This document shows, one piece after another, positions 52,612 through 62,072 of a DNA stretch of 64,000 bases; the first letter of the stretch is position 1; each line of letters begins with the position of its first letter. Origin of the DNA: Verrucosispora sp. NA02020 (lineage in GTDB: Bacteria > Actinomycetota > Actinomycetes > Mycobacteriales > Micromonosporaceae); contig NZ_CP054923.1 of NCBI RefSeq assembly GCF_013364215.1, positions 3,720,001-3,784,000 on the forward strand, read 5' to 3'. The notes under the pieces were generated by a model. The model worked only from the letters and a program-made list of their open reading frames with translations. It was not told where the DNA came from and ran no database searches. A program made the position numbers and the translations under genes.

Positions 52612-53417
52612 GGTGGCTCGCGTACGGGGCAGTCGCCCTGCTCGCCGGCCTAGCGCTGACCGGCGCCCCGGGGCCGGACCCTCGGGTGACGTTGGACCGG
52701 GCCGAGGCGAGACCGGGGGAGCAGGTGCTGGTCCGGCTCACCGGTTGGCCCGCCGGCACCGTCGTGATCGAGCTGTGTGACGCGGGTACGCCGCCCCGCT
52801 GCGCGGTGGACACCTCGGCCCAGATCCACCTGTCCGGCTCCGGTGCCGGTGGCGCGCCGCTGACCGTCGCCGCGCCGGCTGACGGCTGTCCCTGCCAGGT
52901 GCGCGTACGCACGATGGAGGGTCGGCTCTCGGCGACCGCGCCGCTGCGCGTGACCGGCGCGACCCGGCAACCCGGCGGCACCCTCCGATCGGCGGCGACC
53001 CGCCCCCCGGTCGTCGTCGGGGCATACGTCGAACGCGACGGCGGCTGGCCCGCCCTGTTCGGTGCGTCCGCGCGGCGGACCGTGGTGCTGCGGCTGCGTA
53101 ACGACGAGCCGGTGCCGGTCGCGGTGACGCTCTCCTTCAGCGTCGGTCGGGGACCGGAGCCGACCGGCTTCGTCGCGTCCCCGGACACGCCGGATCTCGC
53201 CGCCGGGGAGGAACGCGTCGTCCGGGTTCCGATGACGCTGCCCGCCCCGGCCGTCGGTGACTACCGGATCCACGGCGAGCTGGTCACCTCCGGGGCGGCA
53301 CGCCGGGTGGAGGCGACCACCGACCACCAGCCGTGGGGGCTGGCCGGGCTGTTCGGCTTCGCGCTGCTCGTCCCGGCGGCGGCCGAGGTGCGTCGCCGCT
53401 GGTCCTCCGGACGGTGA
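52608..53417 (+). CDS. Membrane-anchored surface protein of unknown function
   Basis: 269 residues. N-terminal signal or anchor helix (about 3-20), an extracellular part with two beta domains (about 25-110 with four Cys, CDAGTPPRC and CPCQV; about 130-235) and a C-terminal membrane helix (LAGLFGFALLVPAAAEV). I do not recognise the domains. Its ATG overlaps the stop of the DUF916-like gene, so both are made together, probably as a surface pair acting with HtaA (inference). Confidence 0.7.
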   Translation: MRWLAYGAVALLAGLALTGAPGPDPRVTLDRAEARPGEQVLVRLTGWPAGTVVIELCDAGTPPRCAVDTSAQIHLSGSGAGGAPLTVAAPADGCPCQVRVRTMEGRLSATAPLRVTGATRQPGGTLRSAATRPPVVVGAYVERDGGWPALFGASARRTVVLRLRNDEPVPVAVTLSFSVGRGPEPTGFVASPDTPDLAAGEERVVRVPMTLPAPAVGDYRIHGELVTSGAARRVEATTDHQPWGLAGLFGFALLVPAAAEVRRRWSSGR

Positions 53418-53469
53418 ATCCACCGTCGCCTCTGGCGCACTGACGACTGCCGTAACACAATGTGGAGCT

Positions 53470-54459
53470 ATGCATCACGGTGAGCAGCCGCCGGACGCGG
53501 TGATTCGGATCCGGCACCGGGACGACCCCGTGGGGCTGGTCACCGAGCACGACGCGGTCGAGCGGGCCGGCGCGTACCCGACGCTGCGGCTCGGCGCCCC
53601 GCTGTTCGGCTACGCGGTGGATCTCGGCGGCGGGCGCTGGCGGGTACACGAACTGGTCGAGGAGACCCCGCAGGCCGCCCGCGACGCGCTCGCGCACCGG
53701 CTCCGGGACCGGATCGCCGAGACCGCCGACGCGGACCTGCTGGCCGAGCTGACCGCGGCGCGGACGGTCCTGGACTGGCAGAAGGTCGACGAGGTGACCG
53801 TCGGAGGCTGCCGGCACCGGGTGATCCGGGCGGACACCTTCGTCCGCTTCGGCCCGGACGGGCCGGAGCCGCCCCGCCCCACCGACCCGGACCCGCGCGA
53901 CGCCGACACCTCGGACAGTTTCCTCGGCGGCACCGACCTGGTCGCCGACCCGGCCGAACCGACCGGCCTCGGCGCGGCGGTGCTCAAGGTCGAGCTGCTG
54001 CCGGCCCGCTATCCGCGTGCCCAGGTGCCCGCCGACGTATACGCCGACAGTGTCGCCGCGGTGCGTGCGTACCCCGACGGAGTCCTGCTGCCGACCCGCT
54101 TCGCGGTGGCCGAACAGGTCGGGGCCGGATGGCAGCCGACGAGCCGGGCGGTCGCCACCCCGCAGGAGGCCCGTGACCTGATCACGTTCGAGTTCCGGTG
54201 GCTCGTACCCCGGCTCGCCGATCCGACCGAGGCGGAGGCGGCGGAGTACCGGCGTGCCGCCGACCGGATCGAGTCCACCCGGGCCAGCGAGGTGACCGTG
54301 CTCGGCCGCCGTTTCCGGGTCACCCGCGTCGAGACGCTGCTGCGCTTCTCCGCCGACGGTCCGGAAGGACCCCGTCCCTCCGACCCCGACCCGGAACCGC
54401 CACCCGAGGTCCACTTCGCCCGACTCCGCGCCGAAGGCCGCCTACCCGACCACCCTTGA
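53470..54459 (+). CDS. DUF5954-like cytosolic protein
   Basis: 329 residues, no signal or membrane segment. It contains two repeats of one unit: the segment EVTVGGCRHRVIRADTFVRF...GPEPPRPTDPDP recurs as EVTVLGRRFRVTRVETLLRF...GPEGPRPSDPDP near the C-terminus. This is the pattern of the DUF5954 family of actinomycetes, of unknown function. The ATG follows GGAG closely. It is not clearly linked to the upstream surface proteins. Confidence 0.7.
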   Translation: MHHGEQPPDAVIRIRHRDDPVGLVTEHDAVERAGAYPTLRLGAPLFGYAVDLGGGRWRVHELVEETPQAARDALAHRLRDRIAETADADLLAELTAARTVLDWQKVDEVTVGGCRHRVIRADTFVRFGPDGPEPPRPTDPDPRDADTSDSFLGGTDLVADPAEPTGLGAAVLKVELLPARYPRAQVPADVYADSVAAVRAYPDGVLLPTRFAVAEQVGAGWQPTSRAVATPQEARDLITFEFRWLVPRLADPTEAEAAEYRRAADRIESTRASEVTVLGRRFRVTRVETLLRFSADGPEGPRPSDPDPEPPPEVHFARLRAEGRLPDHP

Positions 54460-54555
54460 CCACCCGCCCCGGATCCGGCCCCCGCATGACCACCGGACCA
54501 TCGACTAGCCCGGGCAATCTCGCCGGGGCGACCCGTGAGGCGGCCCCACCGCCTC

Positions 54556-54629
54556 GCCCGGCCCCGCTAGCGCCCGGCCCCGCTAGCGCCCGGCCCCGCT
54601 AGCGCCCGGCCCCGCTAGTGCCCGGCCCC
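54556..54629. repeat. Tandem repeat, 16-bp unit
   Basis: GCCCGGCCCCGCTAGC occurs four times in a row (54556-54619, last copy ending in T) followed by a 10-bp partial copy. It is non-coding. The gap 54460-55195 has no gene that I can support; it holds this array, a second array and two inverted repeats. Confidence 0.85.
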
Positions 54630-54659
54630 GGCCCGGGCCGGTCCCCACCGGCACGCCCC

Positions 54660-54694
54660 GCACCCCGCACCCCGCACCCCGCACCCCGCACCCC
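54660..54694. repeat. Tandem repeat, 7-bp unit
   Basis: GCACCCC is repeated five times without change. Such short arrays vary in copy number by slippage. Confidence 0.85.
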
Positions 54695-54759
54695 GACAGC
54701 GCGTGCCGCGACATCACTGCTGGTAGTCATGTCGCCCGCCCATCGTCCCCCGTGCGACC

Positions 54760-54883
54760 CCTTTGCTCTGCTTCAACCCACGCATCGGTAACCCTCCGCA
54801 GTGGATTCGGTGCCATGGTCGCTGCGCCGTCGTCGAATTGGTGCAGCTCACGCGCTATTGCGTGGGTTGAAGCAGAGCAAAGG
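54760..54883. repeat. Long inverted repeat, possible MITE-like element
   Basis: Arms 54760-54784 and 54859-54883 are perfectly complementary over 25 bp and enclose 74 bp. The left arm begins CCTTTGCTCTGCTTCAACCC. It encodes no protein. Perfect long arms with a short non-coding core suggest a miniature mobile element or a large hairpin RNA; no clear target-site duplication is visible. Confidence 0.6.
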
Positions 54884-54998
54884 CGGCGAGGTGGACATCC
54901 GGTACTGGCGGGAAGTCGTCACACTCAGCGACTGTCACAGGATGTCACCGTCGCCGATGTGCGTGCCCGCCGCAGGCGTCGTTCGTCCGCTCCGGCGC

Positions 54999-55059
54999 GT
55001 TGATCAAGACGTTTTGGTCACGACGCCTCGGCGCGCAGGGCCAAAACCTCTTGATCAAC
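54999..55059. repeat. GTTGATCAAGA inverted repeat
   Basis: Arms 54999-55017 and 55041-55059 pair over 19 positions with one mismatch, around a 23-nt loop. Outer arms are GTTGATCAAGA and TCTTGATCAAC; inner arms GTTTTGG and CCAAAAC. It looks like a dispersed hairpin element rather than the terminator of a gene, as no gene ends near it. Confidence 0.6.
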
Positions 55060-55195
55060 CGGCCGTCGGTCGGGGGTCGGCGGGCGGGAGGGTTGGGGGG
55101 CGGTCGGGGGGTGCGGGTGGGTGGCACCATCGGTTTGGGGCGATGCCTGGGCGGCGGCGGCCCGGCGGGGTCGAGCGGGAGAGCGGAGGCTGCAC

Positions 55196-55810
55196 GTGCG
55201 ACGACGCGACCGGCTCATCGACTACTGGGACGACCGGGCCAGCGGGTACGACCGGCGGACCGCCTCGGCGGAACGTCGGCTGCTCGGGACCAGCCGCCGA
55301 TGGGTGTGCCGCCGGGCCACCGGGCAGACCCTGGAGGTGGCCGTCGGCACCGGCCTCAACCTGCCGCACTATCCGGCCGACGTGCGACTGAGCGGCGTCG
55401 ACTGGAGTCCCCGGATGGTCCACGCGGCCGGGCGGCGTGCCGCCGACCTCGGTCGTACCGTCGCGCTGGCCGCCGCCGACGCCACCGCCCTGCCCTTCGC
55501 CGACGCGCGGTTCGACACGGTGGTCTGTACCTTCGCGCTCTGCTGCGTCCCCGACGAGCGGGCCGCGCTGACCGAGGCGCTGCGGGTGCTGCGCCCCGGC
55601 GGCAGCCTGCTGCTCGCCGACCACATCGTCGCCTCCCACCCGCTGCTGCGCGCCGCGCAGCACGTGGTCGACCTGGTGAGCGTGCCGTTGCAGGGCGAGC
55701 ACTACACCCGTCGCCCACTGCACACCCTGCGGCGGCTCGACGTCGAGGTGCTCGCCACCGAACGCCTCAGCTACGGCGCCATCGAACGCGTGCACGCGCG
55801 CCGGCCCTAG
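55196..55810 (+). CDS. UbiE-like SAM-dependent methyltransferase
   Basis: 204 residues from a GTG with GGAGG 6 nt upstream. It starts LIDYWDDRASGYDRR, common in this subfamily; motif I is LEVAVGTGLNLPHY, then LSGVDWSPRMV, AADATALPFADARFD and a post-motif LRPGGSLLLADHIV. The variant GTGLN in motif I is typical of a phospholipid-methyltransferase-like branch. Substrate unknown. It begins 385 bp before the end of the gap repeats' region and reads toward the catalase gene, which has a separate start region. Confidence 0.85.
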   Translation: MRRRDRLIDYWDDRASGYDRRTASAERRLLGTSRRWVCRRATGQTLEVAVGTGLNLPHYPADVRLSGVDWSPRMVHAAGRRAADLGRTVALAAADATALPFADARFDTVVCTFALCCVPDERAALTEALRVLRPGGSLLLADHIVASHPLLRAAQHVVDLVSVPLQGEHYTRRPLHTLRRLDVEVLATERLSYGAIERVHARRP

Positions 55811-55925
55811 CCGGGAACCGAGGAACGGGCCTCACCAGACTCATACCGTTCGCCCTGTTTTGCCGACTCCGGCCAGGGTATCGCGGTGGCATCCGGTACT
55901 TGTGTTCCAGGAGGTACTTGCCGAT

Positions 55926-58187
55926 ATGGATGCCCGTAACCCCGCGAAGGTGGTCAAGGACGCGGTGGAGTCCGCCGCGGAGAAGGTCACCGACGCCCTC
56001 ACGCCGGAAGTGCCCGGCAAACCGGGCAGCGCGCCAGCGACCGTGTCGGAGCCGACCACACCGCAGGATCCGCTGCCCCCCAAACCGGAGCAGGGGAGCC
56101 CGCAGACCCGTACGCCGACCGGCGCGCGCACCGGCGCTCCGGCCACCGCCAACGGTCAGCAGGGCGCCTACCTGACCACCGCGCAGGGGGCACGCCTGCG
56201 CGACACGGACCACTCGCTCAAGGCCGGTCCCCGGGGGCCGGTGCTGCTCCAGGACCACCACCTCCGCGAGAAGCTCACGCATTTCGACCACGAGCGCATC
56301 CCGGAGCGGGTCGTGCACGCCCGGGGCGCCGGAGCGCACGGCGTGTTCACCGCGTACGGTGCGGCCGAGGCCGTCACCCGGGCGGGGTTCCTCCGCAAGG
56401 GACGCACGACCGACGTGTTCGTCAGGTTCTCCACCGTCCTCGGGGCACGCGGCTCGGCGGACACGGTGCGCGACACCCGGGGCTTCGCGACGAAGTTCTA
56501 CACCGACGAGGGCACGTTCGACCTGGTCGCCAACAACATGCCGGTCTTCTTCATCCAGGACGCGATCAAGTTCCCGGACATCATCCACGCCGGCAAGCCG
56601 CACCCGGACCGCGAGATCCCGCAGGCGCAGAGCGCGCACGACACGTTCTGGGACTTCGTCTCGCTGCACACCGAGGCGCAGCACCACACCATCTGGAACA
56701 TGTCCGACCGGGGCATCCCGCGCTCGTACCGGACCATGGAGGGCTTCGGCGTACACACCTTCCGCCTGGTCAACGAGGCGGGGGAGACGGTGCTGGCCAA
56801 GTTCCACTGGAAGCCGAAGCTGGGCGTGCACTCCCTGGTGTGGGAGGAGGCCCAGATGCTCGCCGGCATGGACCCGGACTTCCACCGGCGCGACCTGTAC
56901 GACGCCATCGAGGCGGGTGCCTTCCCGGAGTGGGAACTCGGTCTCCAGGTCTTCCCGGACACCCCGGAGGAGACGTTCGCCGGTATCGACCTGCTCGACC
57001 CGACGAAGATCGTGCCGGAGGAACTCGCCCCGGTGCAGCTGGTCGGCAGCCTGACGCTGAACCGTACGCCGACGAACTTCTTCGCCGAGACCGAGCAGGT
57101 CGCCTTCCACGTCGGCCACCTGCCGCCCGGCATCGACGTCACCAACGATCCGCTGTTGCAGGGCCGCCTCTTCTCGTACGTCGACACCCAGCTCACCCGC
57201 CTGGGCGGGCCGAACTTCGCGCAGATCCCGATCAACCGGCCGCACGCGGCCGTCAACGACATGCTGCGCGACGGCTTCCACCAGCACGCCGTGCACGCCG
57301 GGGTGGCGCCGTACCGGCCGAACTCGCTCGACGGCGGCAACCCGTTCCCGGCCGGCGACGCCGAGAACGCCTTCCTGGACGTGCCGGTGCGGGTGGCCGA
57401 GGCGCCGAAGATCCGGGCCAACCCGGTCTCCTTCGACGACCACTACAGCCAGGTGCGACTCTTCTGGCTGAGCATGTCGCCGGTGGAGCGGGAGCACATC
57501 ATCCGGGCCTACACCTTCGAGCTGGGCAAGTGTTACCACCAGGAGATCAAGGAACGGCAGCTCCAGTGCCTGGCCAACATCGACCCGGTGCTCTGCGCCC
57601 AGGTCGCCACCGGTCTCGGGCTACCCGCCCCGGAACCGACCGTGCCGCTCGCCGACGTCACGCCCAGCCCCGCCCTGTCCCAGGTGGGACGGCAGTGGCC
57701 AGCCGACGGACGGATGGTGGGCATCGTCGTGGACCCGGAGGTCGACCTGGACACGGTCAGTGACGTCCGGCGGGCGGTCTTCGCCGCCGACATGGTGCCG
57801 CTGCTGATCGCCCCGCATGGTGGCCTGATCGGTGACCTGCCGGCGCAGCGCAGCTTCGCCACCGGCCGGTCGGTGGAACTCGACGCGCTGCTGATCGCCA
57901 GCGCACCCGCCCCGGCACCGGACGCGCCGCCGGCCCGCGACGCCAAGGCCGGTGCGGCCTCCGCAGGTCCGGTGGACCCCCGGGTGCTGCTGATGGTGGA
58001 GGAGTGCTGGCGGCACGCCAAGGCGATCGGCGCCTGGGGCTCCGGTGTCTCCGTGCTGGAGCAGGCGGGCGTCGCCGGTACGCCCGGCGTCGTGACCGGC
58101 GACTCCGGCGAGGACGTCTTCACCGGAGTGCACCGGCTGATGGCCGACCACCGGGTCTGGGAACGGTTCCCCGCCTCGGTCGGCTGA
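55926..58187 (+). CDS. katE: Large-subunit monofunctional catalase (HPII type)
   Basis: 753 residues. A Pro/Thr-rich N-terminal arm (about 1-80), the catalase barrel with VVHARGAGAHGVF (catalytic His), FSTVLGARGSADTVRDTRGFATKFYT, NNMPVFFIQD (catalytic Asn), the proximal Tyr region RLFSYVDTQLTRLG, and a C-terminal flavodoxin-like domain (about 600-753) found only in large catalases. It destroys hydrogen peroxide. AGGAGG lies 11 nt before the ATG, a rather long spacing. It stands alone, with a terminator after it. Confidence 0.95.
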   Translation: MDARNPAKVVKDAVESAAEKVTDALTPEVPGKPGSAPATVSEPTTPQDPLPPKPEQGSPQTRTPTGARTGAPATANGQQGAYLTTAQGARLRDTDHSLKAGPRGPVLLQDHHLREKLTHFDHERIPERVVHARGAGAHGVFTAYGAAEAVTRAGFLRKGRTTDVFVRFSTVLGARGSADTVRDTRGFATKFYTDEGTFDLVANNMPVFFIQDAIKFPDIIHAGKPHPDREIPQAQSAHDTFWDFVSLHTEAQHHTIWNMSDRGIPRSYRTMEGFGVHTFRLVNEAGETVLAKFHWKPKLGVHSLVWEEAQMLAGMDPDFHRRDLYDAIEAGAFPEWELGLQVFPDTPEETFAGIDLLDPTKIVPEELAPVQLVGSLTLNRTPTNFFAETEQVAFHVGHLPPGIDVTNDPLLQGRLFSYVDTQLTRLGGPNFAQIPINRPHAAVNDMLRDGFHQHAVHAGVAPYRPNSLDGGNPFPAGDAENAFLDVPVRVAEAPKIRANPVSFDDHYSQVRLFWLSMSPVEREHIIRAYTFELGKCYHQEIKERQLQCLANIDPVLCAQVATGLGLPAPEPTVPLADVTPSPALSQVGRQWPADGRMVGIVVDPEVDLDTVSDVRRAVFAADMVPLLIAPHGGLIGDLPAQRSFATGRSVELDALLIASAPAPAPDAPPARDAKAGAASAGPVDPRVLLMVEECWRHAKAIGAWGSGVSVLEQAGVAGTPGVVTGDSGEDVFTGVHRLMADHRVWERFPASVG

Positions 58188-58204
58188 CCCAGCGACCGGT
58201 CCTG

Positions 58205-58243
58205 CGGGGGCGGTTCGTCGCACGGCGACGGGCCGCCCCCGCA
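58205..58243 (+). terminator. Hairpin terminator after catalase
   Basis: GCGGGGGCGG (58205-58214) and CCGCCCCCGC (58234-58243) pair perfectly (10 bp) with a 19-nt loop. Confidence 0.65.
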
Positions 58244-58333
58244 TCCGTGCACTGTCGGTCGAGCCCGTGCACTCACAGCCCTCCCCGCCCCGTCGGGCCA
58301 GCGTTAGGTTTCGATCCGACGGAGGGAGGGAGC

Positions 58334-59311
58334 ATGCTCGTGCTGGACACCGGGGACCTGCCGGCCGGCGAGCGCGCCGAGGCGTTCCAGGCCACGGTCA
58401 GCGCCAACTGCTCGTCGAGCATGGCGTCGTTCGAGGACCCGGCCGCGATCCACGCCCGGATGACCGTCTTCGACTTCGGGCCCGCGAAGGTCTTCAACAT
58501 CGAGGCGTCCGGCACCACGCTGCGGCGTACCCCCCGGATGTGCCGCGCGGAGACCGAGACCTCGATCGTGCTGGCGGTACCGCTGCGCACCGACAACCAC
58601 CTGAGCTGGGCGCGCGAGGACCGCCGGTTCGGGCCGCGTGACCTGATGCTCGTCGACCTGTCGCTGCCGTACGTCTACGGCTGGGAGGGCGGCGGCGCCT
58701 CGTACGCGCTGCACGTCGACGTGGACCGGCTCGGCGTACCCCGCGACCTGATCCACGAGGCGGCGCGGACGCTGCCGGGCAGCCCGATGTACGACCTGGT
58801 GCGGGATCACGTCACCCGGATGACCACGCAGGCCGACCCGCTCGCCGCCTCCGCTGCCGCCGCCGAACTCGGTGCCGCGTCGGTCGAGCTGATGCGGGCG
58901 CTGGTGGTCTCCGCCGCCGGCAGCGGTCGCCTGCTGCGCGACACCGTCGAGTCCTCGATGTCCGCGCGGATCCAGGCCTACGTCCGCGCGCACCTGCGCG
59001 AGCCCGATCTGACCCCGGCCCGCGTCGCCGCCGCAAACGCCATCTCGCTGCGTGCCCTCTACAAGCTGTACGAGGAGATGGGCCAGAGCCTGGAGCAGTC
59101 GATCATCGAGCAACGCCTCCAGGGTGCCCGCGCCGAGCTGACCGCCTCGCACCGGCGGTACACCTCCATCGCGGCGCTGGCCCGCGCGTGGGGCTTCTCC
59201 AGCCCGAGCTTCTTCTCCCACCGTTTCCGGGCGGCCTTCGGGCTGACCCCGCGACAACTGGCCGCGACGAGGCCGACCACCCGTACCCCGGAACCGGCCC
59301 GCTCGCGCTGA
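58334..59311 (+). CDS. AraC-family transcriptional regulator
   Basis: 325 residues. The N-terminal ligand-binding domain (about 15-200) is of the AraC-binding-like type with [16 protein letters not shown]. The C-terminal double HTH is at about 215-315: [25 protein letters not shown] and [33 protein letters not shown], the classic AraC signature. A GGAGGGAGGG ribosome site precedes the ATG. It lies 98 bp upstream of two alpha/beta-hydrolase genes on the same strand and may control them (inference). Confidence 0.9.
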   Translation: MLVLDTGDLPAGERAEAFQATVSANCSSSMASFEDPAAIHARMTVFDFGPAKVFNIEASGTTLRRTPRMCRAETETSIVLAVPLRTDNHLSWAREDRRFGPRDLMLVDLSLPYVYGWEGGGASYALHVDVDRLGVPRDLIHEAARTLPGSPMYDLVRDHVTRMTTQADPLAASAAAAELGAASVELMRALVVSAAGSGRLLRDTVESSMSARIQAYVRAHLREPDLTPARVAAANAISLRALYKLYEEMGQSLEQSIIEQRLQGARAELTASHRRYTSIAALARAWGFSSPSFFSHRFRAAFGLTPRQLAATRPTTRTPEPARSR

Positions 59312-59409
59312 ACAGTGTGCCGTCAGGCGCAAGAACCGTGCGTCGACACGAAACCCAGCCCGCGCGATCGGTGCGACATTTCTCCCCCAGGCAGCGAAAG
59401 GACGGCAGG

Positions 59410-60243
59410 ATGCCCTTCGTCACGACCGCGGACGGCGCGGAGATCTTCTACAAGGACTGGGGTACGGGACGGCCGGTCGTGCTCAGCCACGGCTGGCCGC
59501 TGAACTCCGACAGTTGGGAGGCGCAGGCGCTGTTCCTCGCCTCGCACGGCTACCGGATCGTGGCGCACGACCGGCGCGGGCACGGGCGCTCCACCCAGAC
59601 CTGGCACGGCAACGAGATGGACACGTACGCCGACGACCTGGCCACCCTGGTCGACGCGCTCGACCTGCGTGACGTGACGGTCGTCGGGTTCTCCACCGGC
59701 GGGGGAGAGGTGACCCGGTACATCGGCCGGCACGGCACCTCCCGGGTGGCGCAGGCGGTGCTGGTCTCCGCCGTACCTCCGCTCATGCTGCGCACCGACG
59801 ACAACCCGGACGGCGTACCCGGGGAGGTCTTCGACGGTCTGCGGGCCGGGTCGCTGGCGGACCGGTCGCAGCTCTACCGGGATCTCGCCGACGGTCCGTT
59901 CTTCGGCAACAACCGGCCGGGAGCGGCGGTCTCCGTCGGCATCCGGGACGCGTTCTGGCGGCAGGGCATGCAGTCCGGACACCGCAACGCGTACGAGTGC
60001 ATCGCGGCCTTCTCGGCCACCGACTTCCGTGGCGACCTCGCCCGGTTCGACGTGCCGACGCTCGTCGTCCACGGCGACGACGACCAGGTCGTGCCCTTCG
60101 ACGTCGGCGGCAAGGCGTCCGCCGCCCTGATCAAGGACGCCAGGCTGATCGTTTACCCGTCGGCGCCGCATGGCATCACCGACACTCACAAGGAGCAGCT
60201 CGGCCAGGATCTGCTGGCCTTCCTGAAGGAGTACGACGCATGA
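59410..60243 (+). CDS. Alpha/beta hydrolase, cofactor-free haloperoxidase type
   Basis: 277 residues. [15 protein letters not shown] is the oxyanion region; nucleophile Ser lies in [11 protein letters not shown], the usual motif of non-haem chloroperoxidases/esterases; Asp in [12 protein letters not shown]; His in [15 protein letters not shown]. These enzymes are esterases that can also form peracids. Substrate unknown. AGGA directly before the ATG is the only ribosome-site candidate (GGCAGG). The next hydrolase overlaps by ATGA. Confidence 0.92.
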   Translation: MPFVTTADGAEIFYKDWGTGRPVVLSHGWPLNSDSWEAQALFLASHGYRIVAHDRRGHGRSTQTWHGNEMDTYADDLATLVDALDLRDVTVVGFSTGGGEVTRYIGRHGTSRVAQAVLVSAVPPLMLRTDDNPDGVPGEVFDGLRAGSLADRSQLYRDLADGPFFGNNRPGAAVSVGIRDAFWRQGMQSGHRNAYECIAAFSATDFRGDLARFDVPTLVVHGDDDQVVPFDVGGKASAALIKDARLIVYPSAPHGITDTHKEQLGQDLLAFLKEYDA

Positions 60244-61034
60244 GCACGATCGTCCTGGTGCACGGTCTCTGGGTCACCTCGCGCAGCTGGGAACACTGGG
60301 TGCCGTACTTCGAGGCGCAGGGGCACACGGTGCTGACGCCGACGTACCCGGGCTTCGAGGTGGAGGTGGAGGCGCTGCGGGCCGACCCGACGCCGATCGC
60401 CACGGTGACCGTGCCGGAGACCGTCGCGCACCTGGAGAAGGTCATCGCCGCGCTGCCGGAGAAGCCGATCATCATGGGTCACTCCTTCGGCGGCACCCTG
60501 ACCCAGCTCCTGCTCGACCGGGGACACGGCGCGGCCGGTGTCGTGATCAACTCCGCGCCGCCCGAGGGTATCCGGGTGAACCCGCCCTCGCAGATCAAGT
60601 CCCTCTTCCCGATCCTCAACAACCCGGCCAAGCGCCACCGTGCGGCCGGTTTCACCCCGGAACAGTTCCATTACGCGTTCACGAACACGCTGCCCGAGGA
60701 GGAGGCCCGCGCCGCCTACGACCGCTACGCGATCGCCGCGCCGGGAAGCTGGGTCTGGTCGTACGGGCTGCTCGCCAACTTCACCCCCGGCAAGCAGGAG
60801 ACCTGGGTCGACTTCCGCAACGAGGGGCGGGCCCCGCTGCTGTTCATCGCCGGCGGCAAGGACCACATCATGCCGGCCTCGGTGAACCGCTCCAACGCCC
60901 ACCACTACAAGGCGTCCGGCACCGTCACCGACTTCCACGAGTTCCCCGAGCGTTCCCACTGGACGTGCGCGGAGCCCGGCTGGGAGCAGGTCGCCGACTA
61001 CGCCCTCGACTGGGCCCAGCGCCACGCCGTCTGA
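60240..61034 (+). CDS. Alpha/beta hydrolase
   Basis: 264 residues. [18 protein letters not shown] opens the fold; nucleophile Ser is in [13 protein letters not shown]; Asp in [12 protein letters not shown]; His in [17 protein letters not shown]. This is the common AB-hydrolase_6 type. It starts inside the stop of the preceding haloperoxidase-type gene (ATGA), so the two hydrolases are cotranslated and may act on one substrate or protect from one stress. Substrate unknown. Confidence 0.9.
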   Translation: MSTIVLVHGLWVTSRSWEHWVPYFEAQGHTVLTPTYPGFEVEVEALRADPTPIATVTVPETVAHLEKVIAALPEKPIIMGHSFGGTLTQLLLDRGHGAAGVVINSAPPEGIRVNPPSQIKSLFPILNNPAKRHRAAGFTPEQFHYAFTNTLPEEEARAAYDRYAIAAPGSWVWSYGLLANFTPGKQETWVDFRNEGRAPLLFIAGGKDHIMPASVNRSNAHHYKASGTVTDFHEFPERSHWTCAEPGWEQVADYALDWAQRHAV

Positions 61035-61037
61035 GCC

Positions 61038-61073
61038 GGTGGGCTCCCGTCGGTACGCCGCCGGGAGCCCACC
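61038..61073. terminator. Bidirectional hairpin terminator
   Basis: GGTGGGCTCCCG (61038-61049) and CGGGAGCCCACC (61062-61073) pair perfectly (12 bp, 12-nt loop) between the convergent hydrolase and CPBP genes. Confidence 0.85.
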
Positions 61074-61078
61074 TCGGG

Positions 61079-62023
61079 TTACCCGGCGACCAGCATCCCG
61101 ACGTCGACGCCCAGCTCCGGCGCGCAGTGCAGCAGGAACGCGGGCCAGACGCTGCGGGTCCGCGCCCAGATCCACCCGAGCGCCAACCCCATCACGATCG
61201 CGAAGAGACCACCGGCGACGTTGAACCCCCAGACGCCGTCGAGGTCGACGAGGATGCCGTGCCCGGCGCCGAACACCACGCTGGTGAGCACGATGCCCCA
61301 GCCGACCGGCGCACCGAGCACGACCCAGGGCGTACCGAAGGCCCGATCGAGCACCGCGAGCATCGCGGCGCGCCAGATCAGCTCCTCGGTCAGGTTCGGG
61401 ATCGTGGCGTTGAAGGCCAGTCGCTCGGCGTCCACGGTCGTGGCGGCCGACGGATCCAGCGCGACCGCCAGCGCGCTGAGCCCGACGAAGATCCCGAAGA
61501 CGACGACGATCGTGAGCAGCGCCGGCCGGGCCGAGCCGGGCGTGATCCTCAGGCGCAGGCCCGCCTCGGTCCGCGCCCAGCGGTGCAACATGCCGAACAG
61601 GATGGCCAGCCAGAGCAGGTCGAGCACCTTGCCCTGCCAGTGCCGATCGAGCGCGTCGAACACCGGCAGCGGCGCCATCCGGCCGGAGACGGCGGTGAGC
61701 AGCACGAGGTAGGCGACCACGGCGACCGCGATCCAGGTGCCGGGTGTACGCGCGACCTGCCGCGCCGCCGTGGCGCCCCGCCGTGCCGCGGTGATCGCGA
61801 AGAGGACCAGCAGCGTCGCGAGCAGCGTGCCGATCAGGGCCAGACCCCAGACCGCCGCCACCCCGACGCTCCGGGTGGCCTCACCCAGTCCGTCGGGAAC
61901 GATCCACGCGTACGCGACGAAGACCACCACGAGCGGCACCAGCACGGGTACCACCCAGCGGCCCGTCTCCGCAGGTCGCACCAGCCACTCGACGCCCCCC
62001 GCGTCCCTCCCCAAGATCCCCAT
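61079..62023 (-). CDS. CPBP-family intramembrane metalloprotease
   Basis: 314 residues, about eight membrane helices. The CPBP (Abi/CAAX protease-like) motifs are seen: EELIWRA in TLTEEL-like NLTEELIWRA (the EExxxR motif), followed by SVVFGAGH (the FxxxH motif) and a C-terminal helix ending SVWPAFLLHC with a further His. These residues would bind zinc in the membrane. In bacteria such proteins are linked to bacteriocin self-protection or membrane-protein processing; here the target is unknown. It stands alone. Confidence 0.87.
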   Translation of the reverse strand: MGILGRDAGGVEWLVRPAETGRWVVPVLVPLVVVFVAYAWIVPDGLGEATRSVGVAAVWGLALIGTLLATLLVLFAITAARRGATAARQVARTPGTWIAVAVVAYLVLLTAVSGRMAPLPVFDALDRHWQGKVLDLLWLAILFGMLHRWARTEAGLRLRITPGSARPALLTIVVVFGIFVGLSALAVALDPSAATTVDAERLAFNATIPNLTEELIWRAAMLAVLDRAFGTPWVVLGAPVGWGIVLTSVVFGAGHGILVDLDGVWGFNVAGGLFAIVMGLALGWIWARTRSVWPAFLLHCAPELGVDVGMLVAG

Positions 62024-62072
62024 GCGAGTCGACGCTACCCCGCGCCCGCCACCACGAAGCGGTCCGCGGCTC

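Noticed and set aside
54556-54694. CRISPR array
   Set aside because: The repeats are directly adjacent with no spacers, and no cas genes are near.
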